In this document: positions 8,754-17,647 of the stretch, piece by piece
How the letters are laid out: each line of letters starts with the position of its first letter
How positions within the stretch are numbered: the first letter of the stretch is position 1
Assembly: GCA_001310375.1 (NCBI GenBank)
Contig: BAXC01000026.1
Coordinates: 1 to 45,694, forward strand
DNA: 45,694 nt
Reading direction: 5' to 3'
Origin: Bacillus sp. JCM 19041
GTDB taxonomy: Bacteria; Bacillota; Bacilli; Bacillales; Bacillaceae_D
Program-made: the position numbers and the translations under genes
Notes under the pieces: generated by a model
What the model was told of the DNA's origin: nothing
Seen by the model: only the letters and a program-made list of their open reading frames with translations
Databases searched by the model: none

Positions 8754-10112
8754 ATGACGACACAAGCGCCAACACGCGAGAGCTTAATAGAGACAATTCG
8801 CGAAACAATTGAGAAGAAAAGTGTAGAACTTTTGCACATGCAATTCGTAGACATTGAAGGGATGCTGAAGCATGTAACGATCACGGCAGATCAATTGGAC
8901 CAAGCGGTGAATGGTCAAACGATGTTTGATGGTTCTTCAATCACTGGCTTTACACCAATTAACCAGTCTGATCTTTATTTAAATCCTGATCTTACAACAT
9001 TTGCTGTTCTTCCTTGGACAGAAGAAGAAGGATATTCTGAAGCGAGGTTTTTGTGCAGTGTAAAAAAGCCAGATGGCTCTGACTTTGATGGGGACCCCCG
9101 CAATGTCTTGAAAAAAACAGTGAAGCGTGCAGCTGATAATGGGTTTTCCATCAGTGTAGGGCCTGAACTTGAGTTCTTTTTGTTTGATACAGACGAATTC
9201 GGACAACCAACGTTACGTACACAAGATGTTGGTGGCTATTTTGAACCATCTCCAAAAGACGATGGTGAAAAAGTCCGTTTAGCCATATATAAAGCGTTAC
9301 GGATGATGGGCTTCACAATCGAAGCATCCCATCACGAAGTCGCAATTGGACAGCATGAGATTAATTTTAAATACTCAGATGCATTGGGTGCAGCGGATGC
9401 GTCAACGACGTATAAATGGGTTGTAAAAACAGTTGCAAAACAATTTGGTCTACATGCGACATTTATGCCAAAACCACTTGGCGGAGAAAATGGAAGTGGT
9501 ATGCACGTTAACATGTCTTTATTTGATATTGAAAAGCAGGAAAATAGCTTTTACAACGAAGATGATAAAATCGCTTTGTCAAAAACGGCATATCACTTTA
9601 TTGCTGGTTTACTTGATAACGTAAAAGACTTTGTTGCAGTAACGAATCCACTTGTCAACTCGTATAAGCGTCTTGTACCTGGTTATGAAGCACCTTGCTA
9701 TATCGCTTGGTCGGCATCAAACCGTTCTGCGCTTGTTCGTATCCCGGCAACACGCGGAGCAGGAACACGTGTAGAAATCCGTTGCCCAGATCCATCAGCT
9801 AATCCGTATTTAGCATTTGCGATCATTGCTTCTGCAGGAATGGATGGTATTGATAACGAAACCGAATGCCCTGCTTCAGTTGATGCCGATATTTTCAATA
9901 TGACAGCTGCTGAAATTAGCGAACGTGGCATTGAAAACCTACCAACAAGCCTTGAAAATGCGATTAACCGTTTCGAAACAGGTGAAATTGGCCGTAAGAC
10001 ATTTGGCGATCATGCATTTGAAGAGTATATCGATTTAAAGCGTGGAGAGTGGGATGACTTCCGCACGAGTGTCCATGCTTGGGAACTTGATGCGTATCAA
10101 AGCAAGTTTTAA
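8754..10112 (+). CDS. glnA: Glutamine synthetase type I, paralogue without feedback Arg
   Basis: A 452-aa type I glutamine synthetase joining ammonia to glutamate with ATP. Family signatures are FDGSSITGF near residue 60, GPELEFFLFD, NGSGMHVNMSLF, KRLVPGYEAPCYIAW and RIPATRG. The start ATG 8754 follows AGGGGAG; an in-frame ATG at 8670 lies upstream of it but has no Shine-Dalgarno and falls in the promoter. Where B. subtilis GlnA has GFVRIEES with Arg62, needed for glutamine feedback inhibition, this protein has GFTPINQS (Pro at about 68). The Glu-loop GYEAP is kept. No glnR precedes it, unlike the usual glnRA operon, so it is probably a second, nitrogen-induced enzyme. A TnrA-type box sits at about -50. 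Confidence 0.93.
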   Translation: MTTQAPTRESLIETIRETIEKKSVELLHMQFVDIEGMLKHVTITADQLDQAVNGQTMFDGSSITGFTPINQSDLYLNPDLTTFAVLPWTEEEGYSEARFLCSVKKPDGSDFDGDPRNVLKKTVKRAADNGFSISVGPELEFFLFDTDEFGQPTLRTQDVGGYFEPSPKDDGEKVRLAIYKALRMMGFTIEASHHEVAIGQHEINFKYSDALGAADASTTYKWVVKTVAKQFGLHATFMPKPLGGENGSGMHVNMSLFDIEKQENSFYNEDDKIALSKTAYHFIAGLLDNVKDFVAVTNPLVNSYKRLVPGYEAPCYIAWSASNRSALVRIPATRGAGTRVEIRCPDPSANPYLAFAIIASAGMDGIDNETECPASVDADIFNMTAAEISERGIENLPTSLENAINRFETGEIGRKTFGDHAFEEYIDLKRGEWDDFRTSVHAWELDAYQSKF

Positions 10113-10157
10113 GTTGTTAAAAAGTAGCGATCCCGTAAGAGGGGTCAGTTATATACT
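10113..10157. other. Short spacer after glnA
   Basis: Contains GATCCCGTAAGAGGGGTC, a small possible hairpin before the main terminator. Nothing else seen. Confidence 0.3.
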
Positions 10158-10196
10158 AAAATCTCGTACTGCGGTTTCTGTTGTACGGGATTTTTT
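10158..10196 (+). terminator. glnA terminator
   Basis: AAAATCTCGTAC (10158-10169) pairs with GTACGGGATTTT (from 10183), one G-U pair, ending in six T residues. Confidence 0.85.
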
Positions 10197-10420
10197 GTGA
10201 TTTATCAATTAACCAATACATAGTTTATGAAAGGGGTAGTAGAAATACTGTGGGTGTAGGCTAAGACAACAATTTCAGGGGATTAGGTGTTAGGTTTAAT
10301 TCATTTTGATTCATCACCACATTTCGTGAATAAAGGAATGGCTAGGTGTTACGTTATTTTTATACAAGAACACGTTCATCTTTCATGATAACTATTCAAA
10401 ATTAAAATTGGGAGTGTGGG
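10197..10420. other. Intergenic region between glnA and dacC
   Basis: About 220 bp with no supportable gene. The word TAGGTGTTA occurs twice (10284-10292 and 10343-10351), about 59 bp apart; it may be chance or a regulator site. No promoter stands out. Confidence 0.4.
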
Positions 10421-11953
10421 ATGTGTATGAATGACAAAACCTATAGGAAAATTGGCTTAATGTCTCTTGGAGTTTTACTGATAGCCTCCTTTTTATTTAT
10501 GCAAGAGGAAGATGGGCTATGGGCAAAAGCATACGAGGAAAATGCGGATATAATAGCATCGCTGGAAGAAAAGGTTGAAGATGCACTCGATAATGAGTAT
10601 TTGGATGGAACGGTAACTGGGGTTAGTATCAGGAATGGGGACACGGGTGAGATTCTGTTCTCGCAAGGCGGAGATATACGGCTTCACCCGGCGTCTAATA
10701 TGAAAATTTTTACAGCTGCCGCTGCTTTGGAAACGCTTGGTGAAGATTATCGGTTTGGCACAGAGGTGCTAACAGATGGGGAAAAGAAAGGGAACGTACT
10801 GCAAGGCAATCTTTATCTGAAGGGAAAAGGAGATCCGACCTTATTAAAGGAAGATCTTGAACAATTTGCTGAAGAATTAAAAAATCAGGGGATTACTAAA
10901 ATCAAGGGCGATTTGATTGGCGACGATACGTGGTATGATGATGAGCGCCTTTCACAAGATTTGAATTGGTCGGATGAGCCTTTTTATACTGGAGCTCAAG
11001 TTTCTGCTTTAACACTCTCTCCCGATCGTGATTATGATGCAGGGACTGTCATTGTAGAAGTAATTCCTACAAATAAAACGGGTGAAAAGGCAAAAATTAT
11101 TGTGCGTCCGGAAACAGGATATGTGGAGATTATAAATAATACCAAGATGGTGGAGGCTGGTGAAGAAAAAGAGATTTCTATAGAACGTGAACATGGTAAT
11201 AACAAGATTATCGTTGAAGGTACAATGCCTTTAGATGGAACGCTCTCGCGTTCGTGGTCGTCTGTATGGGAGCCAGCAGGTTACGCAATTGATGTGTTTA
11301 AACGAACATTGGGAGAAAAAGGGATCGGTTTTATTGGCAAGTCAACAGAGAAGGTCGCACCTGCTCCAGACACTACTCGGGTTCTTGCATCTAAAGAATC
11401 TATGACCCTTGAGAAATTGCTGATTCCATTTATGAAGTTAAGCAATAACGGCCATGGAGAAGTTTTAACAAAAGAGATGGGGAAAGTTATCTCGAAAGAA
11501 GGAAGTTGGGATAAAGGCCTTGAAGTGATAGAAAATAGCGCAAGTGAATTTGGGGTCGATGCAAATACGATCCAGTTTCGCGATGGGTCCGGCATGTCCC
11601 ATAAAACGATGATTCCAGCCAATGATCTTACGCAGATGCTGTTTGAGGTTCAAGAAACGGACTGGTTCCCGATCTTTAAGCATTCAATGCCTGTTGCTGG
11701 CGAAGCGGATCGTCTCATTGGTGGTACACTACGGAATCGAATGACTGGGGACTCGACGAAAGGAAACGTGAACGCGAAAACGGGGTCCATATCCGGAGTT
11801 TCTAGCTTATCTGGTTATGTTGAAGCGAAAGATGGAACGGGCTTGATCTTCTCCATTATGATTAATAACTATCTTGGGGAAGGTAAAAATATTCGTGCGG
11901 TTGAAGATGTTATCGCTAGTACGCTTGCTGAACATGAATTTGAAACGGAATAA
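10421..11953 (+). CDS. dacC: D-Ala-D-Ala carboxypeptidase/endopeptidase (class C PBP, S13 family)
   Basis: A 510-aa low-molecular-weight penicillin-binding protein of the PBP4/DacB (S13) family that trims peptidoglycan stem peptides outside the membrane. An N-terminal signal segment spans about residues 10-27. Active-site motifs are SNMK (92-95, in HPASNMKIF), SNN (LSNNGHGE) and KTG (NAKTGSISG). The long insert between the first and second motifs is typical of class C PBPs. Start ATG 10421 is preceded by GGAG; ATG 10427 is a possible alternative. It is monocistronic, closed by a strong terminator. B. subtilis dacC (PBP4a) is the likely counterpart. Confidence 0.92.
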   Translation: MCMNDKTYRKIGLMSLGVLLIASFLFMQEEDGLWAKAYEENADIIASLEEKVEDALDNEYLDGTVTGVSIRNGDTGEILFSQGGDIRLHPASNMKIFTAAAALETLGEDYRFGTEVLTDGEKKGNVLQGNLYLKGKGDPTLLKEDLEQFAEELKNQGITKIKGDLIGDDTWYDDERLSQDLNWSDEPFYTGAQVSALTLSPDRDYDAGTVIVEVIPTNKTGEKAKIIVRPETGYVEIINNTKMVEAGEEKEISIEREHGNNKIIVEGTMPLDGTLSRSWSSVWEPAGYAIDVFKRTLGEKGIGFIGKSTEKVAPAPDTTRVLASKESMTLEKLLIPFMKLSNNGHGEVLTKEMGKVISKEGSWDKGLEVIENSASEFGVDANTIQFRDGSGMSHKTMIPANDLTQMLFEVQETDWFPIFKHSMPVAGEADRLIGGTLRNRMTGDSTKGNVNAKTGSISGVSSLSGYVEAKDGTGLIFSIMINNYLGEGKNIRAVEDVIASTLAEHEFETE

Positions 11954-11970
11954 TGCATAAACGAAAAAAC

Positions 11971-12003
11971 GGGTCCTCCTTTCGTTCAGGAGACCTTTTT
12001 TTT
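11971..12003 (+). terminator. dacC terminator
   Basis: GGTC-CTCCT stem with AGGAG-ACC (11972-11995) around TTCGTTC, then eight T residues. Confidence 0.9.
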
Positions 12004-12060
12004 CGGAAAGAGGCTTTATTCTATTACTAGATTCTTTTAACGCTATTGTTTGTTTTTCAT

Positions 12061-12077
12061 TGTGAAGGAAAGTTACG
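12061..12077 (+). promoter_or_regulatory. TnrA/GlnR-like box upstream of hutH
   Basis: TGTGAAGGAAAGTTACG fits TGTNA-N7-TNAC with G for A at the last position, the same deviation as in the amtB box. Its centre (12069) is about 50 bp before the start predicted from the promoter at 12084-12112. Confidence 0.6.
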
Positions 12078-12083
12078 GTATCG

Positions 12084-12112
12084 TTGACAATTGTCCCATG
12101 ATAACATACACT
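12084..12112 (+). promoter_or_regulatory. SigA promoter of hutH
   Basis: Perfect TTGACA (12084-12089), 17-nt spacer, TACACT (12107-12112). The start is predicted near 12119, which gives a leader of about 172 nt with an internal terminator. Confidence 0.75.
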
Positions 12113-12208
12113 GGGATCAATATAATTTGTAATTAGTGGAGTGGATGAGATGGCTTATGCCGGAGAAGACGAACGAAGATCCTTATCCATAGTAAATACC
12201 AGCTCATC

Positions 12209-12258
12209 GAGGCTGCAGTTTTTGAAATCAAGTGATTTCAAGCTGCAGCCTCTTTTTG
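12209..12258 (+). terminator. Leader attenuator upstream of hutH
   Basis: GAGGCTGCAG (12209-12218) pairs with CTGCAGCCTC (12243-12252); inside, TTGAAATCA (12222-12230) pairs with TGATTTCAA (12233-12241). Five T residues follow. This 19-bp terminator sits 33 bp before hutH, so transcription must be antiterminated to express it. The B. subtilis hut operon uses the histidine-dependent protein HutP at a similar terminator, but hutP is not in this leader. A 42-codon frame starting at 12150 runs through the hairpin; I do not think it is a gene. Confidence 0.8.
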
Positions 12259-12290
12259 TTTGGACTTTAATCAGATAGAGGAGTGAAGGT

Positions 12291-13796
12291 ATGGTTATCT
12301 TAACAGGTGAAACATTAACGTTTCACGACTTAGAAGTGATTTTATATGATGGAGTCAAAGTAGGGCTTAGTTCGGCCTGTATCGATAAAATCGATGCTAG
12401 TAGAAGAGCAGTTGAACAAATTGTTGATGAAGGTAGAACGGTGTATGGTATCAATACCGGGTTCGGTAAATTCAGTGATATGCGAATTGATTCAAAGAAT
12501 GTGGAGGAATTGCAACGGAATCTCATTCTTTCTCATGCATGTGGCGTCGGGCCCCTCTTTTCCGATAAGATTTCCCAGGCAATGATGGTATTACGCGCCA
12601 ATGCTCTTGCGAAAGGATTTTCTGGTATTCGTTTAGAAGTAGTTGAAATGTTGCTTGAGCTAGTCAATAAAGAAGTTTACCCGTGTATTCCCCAACAAGG
12701 GTCACTTGGAGCAAGTGGAGATCTTGCTCCACTATCCCATTTAGCACTCGTTATTATTGGAGAGGGAGAAGTGATTTACAAAGGAGAGCGAATGGAGACG
12801 AGAGACTGTTTTGCACAAATTGGTATGAAACCTCTTGTATTGCAAGCAAAAGAAGGTCTTGCTCTTATAAATGGTACACAAGCGATGACAGCGACTGGAG
12901 TTGTCGCGTATATCGAAGCTGAACGACTTTCCTATCAAGCGGAATTGATTGCTTCAATAACAATGGAGGGCTTAAATGGCATAATGGATGCATTTGATCC
13001 GGATGTCCATATTGCAAGGGGGTATCCGGAACAAGTGGAAACGGCTGCACGCATGCGCAGCTACTTGGCAGGTAGTAAACTAACAACAAAACAAGGCGAG
13101 TTACGAGTGCAAGATGCTTATTCATTGCGTTGTATTCCACAAGTGCATGGCGCCACGTGGCAGACATTAAGTTATGTAAAAGAGAAATTATTAATCGAGA
13201 TGAATGCGGCGACTGATAACCCACTTATTTTTGATGATGGGGGCAAAGTGATTTCTGGAGGGAATTTCCACGGTCAACCAATTGCATTTGCGATGGATTT
13301 TCTGGCAATTGCGATGGCGGAGCTTGGAAATATTTCTGAACGTAGGGTAGAACGGCTTGTAAATCCGCAGTTAAACGATTTGCCCCCTTTCTTAAGTCCG
13401 AGTCCAGGTCTTCAATCTGGTGCGATGATTATGCAATATGTTGCGGCTTCTCTTGTATCGGAGAACAAGACACTTGCCCATCCTGCGAGCGTTGACTCTA
13501 TCCCATCTTCTGCTAACCAAGAAGATCATGTCAGTATGGGGACAATTGGTGCCAGGCACGCTGTGCAAGTCATTGAAAATGTGCGACGAGTGTATGCAAT
13601 TGAAGCGATTTGCGCACTGCAGGCAGTTGAGATACGTGGTATAGAGAAAATGGCGCCAGTAACAAATAGTTTTTATGAGAAAGCACGGGGAATTGTTCCA
13701 ACAATACGTTCAGATAGAGTGTTTTCGCCAGATATGGAACGTATGGCCGAATGGCTACTTATGAACAAAGAGCATACATTAAATAACGTCATATAA
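12291..13796 (+). CDS. hutH: Histidine ammonia-lyase HutH
   Basis: A 501-aa histidase that deaminates histidine to urocanate, the first step of histidine use as nitrogen and carbon source. The self-forming MIO cofactor triad ASG is at residues 141-143 in [24 protein letters not shown] (54-63), [15 protein letters not shown] and [11 protein letters not shown] are all present. Shine-Dalgarno GAGGAGTGAAGG precedes ATG 12291. Unlike in B. subtilis, hutP is not in front and hutU, hutI and hutG do not follow: a terminator lies right after the gene. Leader attenuation and a TnrA-like box suggest induction by histidine and by nitrogen shortage. Confidence 0.96.
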   Translation: MVILTGETLTFHDLEVILYDGVKVGLSSACIDKIDASRRAVEQIVDEGRTVYGINTGFGKFSDMRIDSKNVEELQRNLILSHACGVGPLFSDKISQAMMVLRANALAKGFSGIRLEVVEMLLELVNKEVYPCIPQQGSLGASGDLAPLSHLALVIIGEGEVIYKGERMETRDCFAQIGMKPLVLQAKEGLALINGTQAMTATGVVAYIEAERLSYQAELIASITMEGLNGIMDAFDPDVHIARGYPEQVETAARMRSYLAGSKLTTKQGELRVQDAYSLRCIPQVHGATWQTLSYVKEKLLIEMNAATDNPLIFDDGGKVISGGNFHGQPIAFAMDFLAIAMAELGNISERRVERLVNPQLNDLPPFLSPSPGLQSGAMIMQYVAASLVSENKTLAHPASVDSIPSSANQEDHVSMGTIGARHAVQVIENVRRVYAIEAICALQAVEIRGIEKMAPVTNSFYEKARGIVPTIRSDRVFSPDMERMAEWLLMNKEHTLNNVI

Positions 13797-13803
13797 TAAG
13801 CAA

Positions 13804-13836
13804 CCCCCCTGTAATTACACAGGGGGATTTGTTTAT
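13804..13836. terminator. Bidirectional terminator between hutH and pdxK
   Basis: CCCCCTGT (13805-13812) pairs with ACAGGGGG (13819-13826). The plus strand continues with ATTTGTTTATTT. The two genes converge here. Confidence 0.75.
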
Positions 13837-14639
13837 TTGTTAAAGTTAAAAGCGCCGTGGGCCACAGAACCAACATATTCATTTAGTCTACTACCGTGCT
13901 TAATCGCCGCTGTTACAAACTCTTTTGCAGTGTAAATTGCTTCAGATACCGATTTGCCTTTTGCTAGGCTGGCTGCAATTGCTGCAGCAAATGTGCAGCC
14001 TGCTCCATGGGTAAATGTTGTTTGAATTTCATCTGATTCAAGCAATTCAAACGTCTCGCCATTGTACCAAACGTCAACCGCTGTCGGATGGTCAAGCTTA
14101 CTTCCACCTTTTATGACAACATGTTGTGCACCGAGGTTGTGAATTGCTTGTGCTGCTGCCTTCATATCATCAAGTGTTTGGACTGTTATACCCGACAGCT
14201 GGGACGCTTCAAATAGATTTGGTGTAACCACAAATGCCTTTGGAACAAGAACATCACGTAAACAAGCATCGGTTTCAGGGTTAAGAGCTTCATCTGCTCC
14301 TTTACATACCATGACTGGATCAACAACAAGTTGATCGACTACGTATTCCTCTATTTTCTTAGCGACAATTTCGATAATCTCAATTGAGCCAAGCATTCCT
14401 GTTTTAACCGCATCTACGCCAATTCCTTTTAAGACCGTATCGATTTGTTTATCGACAACCGCCGGGTCCTGTGGGAAAACTTCATGAGCCCAACCTTCAA
14501 AGGGGTTTTGCGCGACAATGGTTGTTAGAGCATTCATTCCATAAACCCCAAGCTCCTGGAAGGTTTTTAGGTCGGCTTGTATGCCAGCTCCTCCGCTTGT
14601 ATCGGAGCCGGCTATTGTTAAAGCTTTGTATCGTTCCAT
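13833..14639 (-). CDS. pdxK: Pyridoxine/pyridoxal/pyridoxamine kinase PdxK (ThiD-like)
   Basis: A 268-aa kinase of the ribokinase fold, ThiD/PdxK branch. Signatures are TIAGSDTSGGAGIQADLKTF at the N-terminus, DPVMVCKGADEAL in the middle, TPNLFEASQLSG, and the anion hole HGAGCTFAAA. The VCKGA motif and overall sequence fit the PdxK type (B. subtilis YwdB) better than true ThiD, so vitamin B6 salvage is the likely role; hydroxymethylpyrimidine phosphorylation is possible. I chose ATG 14639, since AAGGAGTGG lies at about the right distance; an ATG at 14666 would put that site inside the gene. Its neighbourhood with ung and ywdI matches B. subtilis. Confidence 0.9.
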   Translation of the reverse strand: MERYKALTIAGSDTSGGAGIQADLKTFQELGVYGMNALTTIVAQNPFEGWAHEVFPQDPAVVDKQIDTVLKGIGVDAVKTGMLGSIEIIEIVAKKIEEYVVDQLVVDPVMVCKGADEALNPETDACLRDVLVPKAFVVTPNLFEASQLSGITVQTLDDMKAAAQAIHNLGAQHVVIKGGSKLDHPTAVDVWYNGETFELLESDEIQTTFTHGAGCTFAAAIAASLAKGKSVSEAIYTAKEFVTAAIKHGSRLNEYVGSVAHGAFNFNK

Positions 14640-14767
14640 TGATTCTGTCCACTCCTTTATCTGCAATGTGTTTATTATACTAAAGAATTGCTCGTCATTA
14701 AAGCAAGCACTATGTATGGAAAGGAATGACTAAACTTCCGATATAAAGGATAGAGAGGCAAGGAGAC

Positions 14768-15409
14768 ATGGGAATGATTAAGAAAAAACTAATTAGCGGT
14801 TATGTTTTAATAGCTGGCCTAATGTTCATTTTTTTGTCTGTTCCTATTTTTTGTTGTCCACACAACATGGCTGAATCATTCATTTAGAGAATCACTCGAT
14901 TTAATAGAGGAGAATGGGCAGGCATTAGCGAAAATGGCAATAGTAGAACGAGAGATCTATGATGCGTTGTTGACGGGTGTTGCTTCAGTAGTTGCTGTAG
15001 GGACGTGGGAAGACGAATATGCCGAATGGTTTGAACAAGTTAAAACAACAGTTATAGCACCTTTGGCTGCAGGTGAAAGAGAACTTGCGGAAGAACAATG
15101 GAGAGAACGTTCCGCAGAGGCGGCAGCACTGCAAGGAATCAGTGAAGGTAAGGCAGTTATTCATTTAAATAAAGAGATTTATCAATCGCAGGAAATACAA
15201 TTGAATTAACTGAGCAGATCGAACAGTTTAAGCTGGCAAGTGAAGCGAGTGGTTCAGAAACAGAACGAGTAGCGACTGCCGCAAGTGAGCAATCTGAAGC
15301 GATGAGTGATGTCATAGTTCATATCCATAAATTGGAGATGAAGGCGCAGGAACTATTAGGAATTACTCATTCTTTTAACTTTAAAGAGGAAAATATAGAA
15401 AATGAATAA
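14768..15409 (+). pseudogene. Chemoreceptor (MCP) remnant lacking the signalling core
   Basis: Pieces in three frames give about 213 residues when two single-base breaks (near 14850, one extra T; near 15191, one base missing) are repaired. The start has the MCP pattern MIKKKLISGYVLIAGL with one membrane helix (about 9-32). A sensor-like helical region follows, with no second membrane helix. The end (ERVATAASEQSEAMSDVI to KAQELLGITHSF) is the typical MCP C-terminus. The HAMP domain, methylation helices and the conserved hairpin that contacts CheA/CheW, some 250 residues, are absent. Even with sequencing error allowed for, the protein cannot signal, so I call an internally deleted pseudogene. 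Confidence 0.6.
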
Positions 15410-15490
15410 AGTTTCCATAGCGTAAGAAATAAAATACATGTATAATGATTCAGTATCACTTATACTTATCCGTTCGGGGGATTTTATTTC

Positions 15491-16840
15491 ATGAACATAA
15501 AAACAATTACATTGAAAAATACACTTTTGTTCCTCATACCTTCTATAATCGGTATCTTTTTATTCATGACGCCATTTTCAATTGATGGTGAAGTGCTATT
15601 ACCAGTTGCTTATGTAGCGGATTTGACAATGGCTTTATTGACAGAAAATGTCATTATCCTGATTGTAGCTATTGTCATGGGTATTTCAGCTATTCTCTCA
15701 ATTGTTGCGACTGTGAGCAAACGGAATGGAAACGTTCAGAGTTCATTCTTTCACGATATTTTTGCTACAACGTCTAGTTGGATTGTTGTCCGCATTCTCG
15801 GTGCATTATTCGCGTTTATGGTTTATTTTGAAATCGGACCGGAATTTATTGTCTCAGCAGATACAGGACAAGTATTATTGTTTGATTTGCTTCCATTTCT
15901 CTTTACGATCTTCTTATTTGCGGGACTGCTATTACCGCTCTTACTGAACTTCGGATTAATGGAATTTGTAGGTGCTCTACTTAAAAACTTAATGAGACCA
16001 CTATTTCGCTTACCTGGAAGAGCGTCAATTGATACGATTGCTTCATGGATCGGGGACGGTACAGTAGGAATTATGCTGTCGAATCAACAATATGAATCTG
16101 GTAAGTACACAGCGCGTGAAGCAGCGATTGTGGCATCTACTTTCTCCGTTGTTTCAATTACTTTTAGTATTTATATTTTATCGGAATTAGGAATCAGTCA
16201 TTTGTTTTGGCAATTCTTTCTAACATTATTTGTAGCTGGTTTCATTGCAGCAGTCATTATGCCGCGAATTCCACCACTTTCATTAAAAAAGAATGAGTAC
16301 ATTGATGGTTCAGAAGGAAAAGTTGAACCAAAACAAAAGCATGTATTTAAAAGCGGTTTTGTGCAAGCTGTAACGCGAGCAGAACATAGCGTAAAGCATG
16401 AAAAGAATGTAAGAAGTGGTTTAAAGAATGTGTTTGACCTTTGGTTTGGTGTATTACCAGTTGTTATGACAATTGGTACACTTGCTGCTGGTGTGGCAAC
16501 GTACACACCTTTATTTGAATGGATGGCAATTCCGTTTGTTCCGTTGTTGGAATGGATGAATGTCCCGCAAGCGGCTGAAGCAAGTCAAACGATATTAGTT
16601 GGTTTTGCTGATATGCTCTTGCCAACAATTCTTGCTGAACCTTTAGGGATTACAAATGAACTTACTTTGTTTGTTATTGCAACGTTATCCGTATCACAAT
16701 TGATTTACATGTCAGAGACAGGTGGCGTATTAATTGCATCGAAAATTCCATTTAACTTCTTGGATGCTGTACTTGTCTTCTTAATCCGTACGGTTATTAC
16801 ACTACCAATCATTGTTTTAATGGCTCATTTAATCTTGTAA
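15491..16840 (+). CDS. YjiH-family membrane protein (nucleoside-recognition/Gate domain)
   Basis: A 449-aa polytopic membrane protein with about ten hydrophobic helices. The region around PGRASIDTIASWIGDGTVGIML and the later FADMLLPTILAEPLG belongs to the two Gate (nucleoside recognition) repeats found in YjiH-like proteins. A cytoplasmic basic loop (about residues 265-310) separates the halves. The transported substrate is not known. ATG 15491 follows CGGGGG, a modest Shine-Dalgarno; TATAAT at 15441-15446 is a likely -10. It is a single gene with its own terminator. Confidence 0.8.
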   Translation: MNIKTITLKNTLLFLIPSIIGIFLFMTPFSIDGEVLLPVAYVADLTMALLTENVIILIVAIVMGISAILSIVATVSKRNGNVQSSFFHDIFATTSSWIVVRILGALFAFMVYFEIGPEFIVSADTGQVLLFDLLPFLFTIFLFAGLLLPLLLNFGLMEFVGALLKNLMRPLFRLPGRASIDTIASWIGDGTVGIMLSNQQYESGKYTAREAAIVASTFSVVSITFSIYILSELGISHLFWQFFLTLFVAGFIAAVIMPRIPPLSLKKNEYIDGSEGKVEPKQKHVFKSGFVQAVTRAEHSVKHEKNVRSGLKNVFDLWFGVLPVVMTIGTLAAGVATYTPLFEWMAIPFVPLLEWMNVPQAAEASQTILVGFADMLLPTILAEPLGITNELTLFVIATLSVSQLIYMSETGGVLIASKIPFNFLDAVLVFLIRTVITLPIIVLMAHLIL

Positions 16841-16846
16841 GGAATG

Positions 16847-16877
16847 AAACGGCAGCTTACTTATCTGCCGTTTTTTT
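16847..16877 (+). terminator. Terminator after yjiH-like gene
   Basis: AAACGGCAG (16847-16855) pairs with CTGCCGTTT (16865-16873), followed by T residues. Confidence 0.9.
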
Positions 16878-16945
16878 GCTGTTTGTCAGATCAGCTAATA
16901 CAGGAGTATGATGAAAGAGACTGAGGAAGAAAAAGGCGGGATAAC

Positions 16946-17647
16946 ATGGTTACATTACAAAATGATTGGTCAAATGTGGTCGGGAAAGAATTTGTGAAGC
17001 CTTACTATTTGGAGCTGCGGGAATTTCTTAAGAAAGAATACGCAACTGAGACCGTTTATCCAGATATGAATGATCTATTTAACGCACTTCACCTGACCTC
17101 TTATTCGGATACGAAAGTCGTCATCTTAGGACAAGATCCTTATCACGGGACAGGTCAAGCCCACGGACTAAGCTTTTCCGTTCAGCCCGATGTCGCTATT
17201 CCGCCGTCTTTAAGAAATATGTATAAGGAACTCGAAGCGGATATTGGTTGTATCAAGCCAGACCATGGATTCTTAGTAAATTGGGCCGAGCAGGGAGTAC
17301 TCCTATTAAATACAGTTTTAAGCGTGCGCGAAAAACAACCTGGTTCTCATCAGAGTATGGGATGGGAGAATTTCACCAATGAAGTCATTGATCGGTTAAA
17401 TGAGCGTGAGAGACCGCTTGTTTTTGTCCTTTGGGGTAAGCATGCACAAGCAAAACGAGCTCGGATTGATGAAACACGTCATTGCATCATTCAATCTCCT
17501 CATCCGAGTCCATTCTCTGCTCATCGAGGATTTTTTGGCAGCAAACCTTTTTCGAAAATCAATGATTGGCTTAAAGGTCAAGGAGAGGAACAAATTGAGT
17601 GGCAATTACCGATGAAAGCGGAGCTTGGCGAGCGCTATGACAAGTAA
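16946..17647 (+). CDS. ung: Uracil-DNA glycosylase
   Basis: A 233-aa family 1 uracil-DNA glycosylase that removes uracil from DNA to start base-excision repair. The water-activating loop is GQDPYHG (62-68, catalytic Asp64), and the minor-groove intercalation loop is [22 protein letters not shown] and the VLWGKHAQ strand fit the family. It overlaps the next gene by 11 bp (ATG 17637 inside its last codons), so the pair is translationally coupled. ung also lies near pdxK and ywdI in B. subtilis. Confidence 0.97.
   Translation: MVTLQNDWSNVVGKEFVKPYYLELREFLKKEYATETVYPDMNDLFNALHLTSYSDTKVVILGQDPYHGTGQAHGLSFSVQPDVAIPPSLRNMYKELEADIGCIKPDHGFLVNWAEQGVLLLNTVLSVREKQPGSHQSMGWENFTNEVIDRLNERERPLVFVLWGKHAQAKRARIDETRHCIIQSPHPSPFSAHRGFFGSKPFSKINDWLKGQGEEQIEWQLPMKAELGERYDK

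Noticed and set aside
10284..10351. Direct repeat TAGGTGTTA upstream of dacC as a regulator site
   Set aside because: Only nine bases, 59 bp apart, without symmetry or link to a promoter; could be chance.
12150..12278. 42-codon frame through the hutH leader hairpin, as a leader peptide or hutP relic
   Set aside because: It shows no likeness to HutP, no run of histidine codons, and the reading passes straight through the terminator stem.
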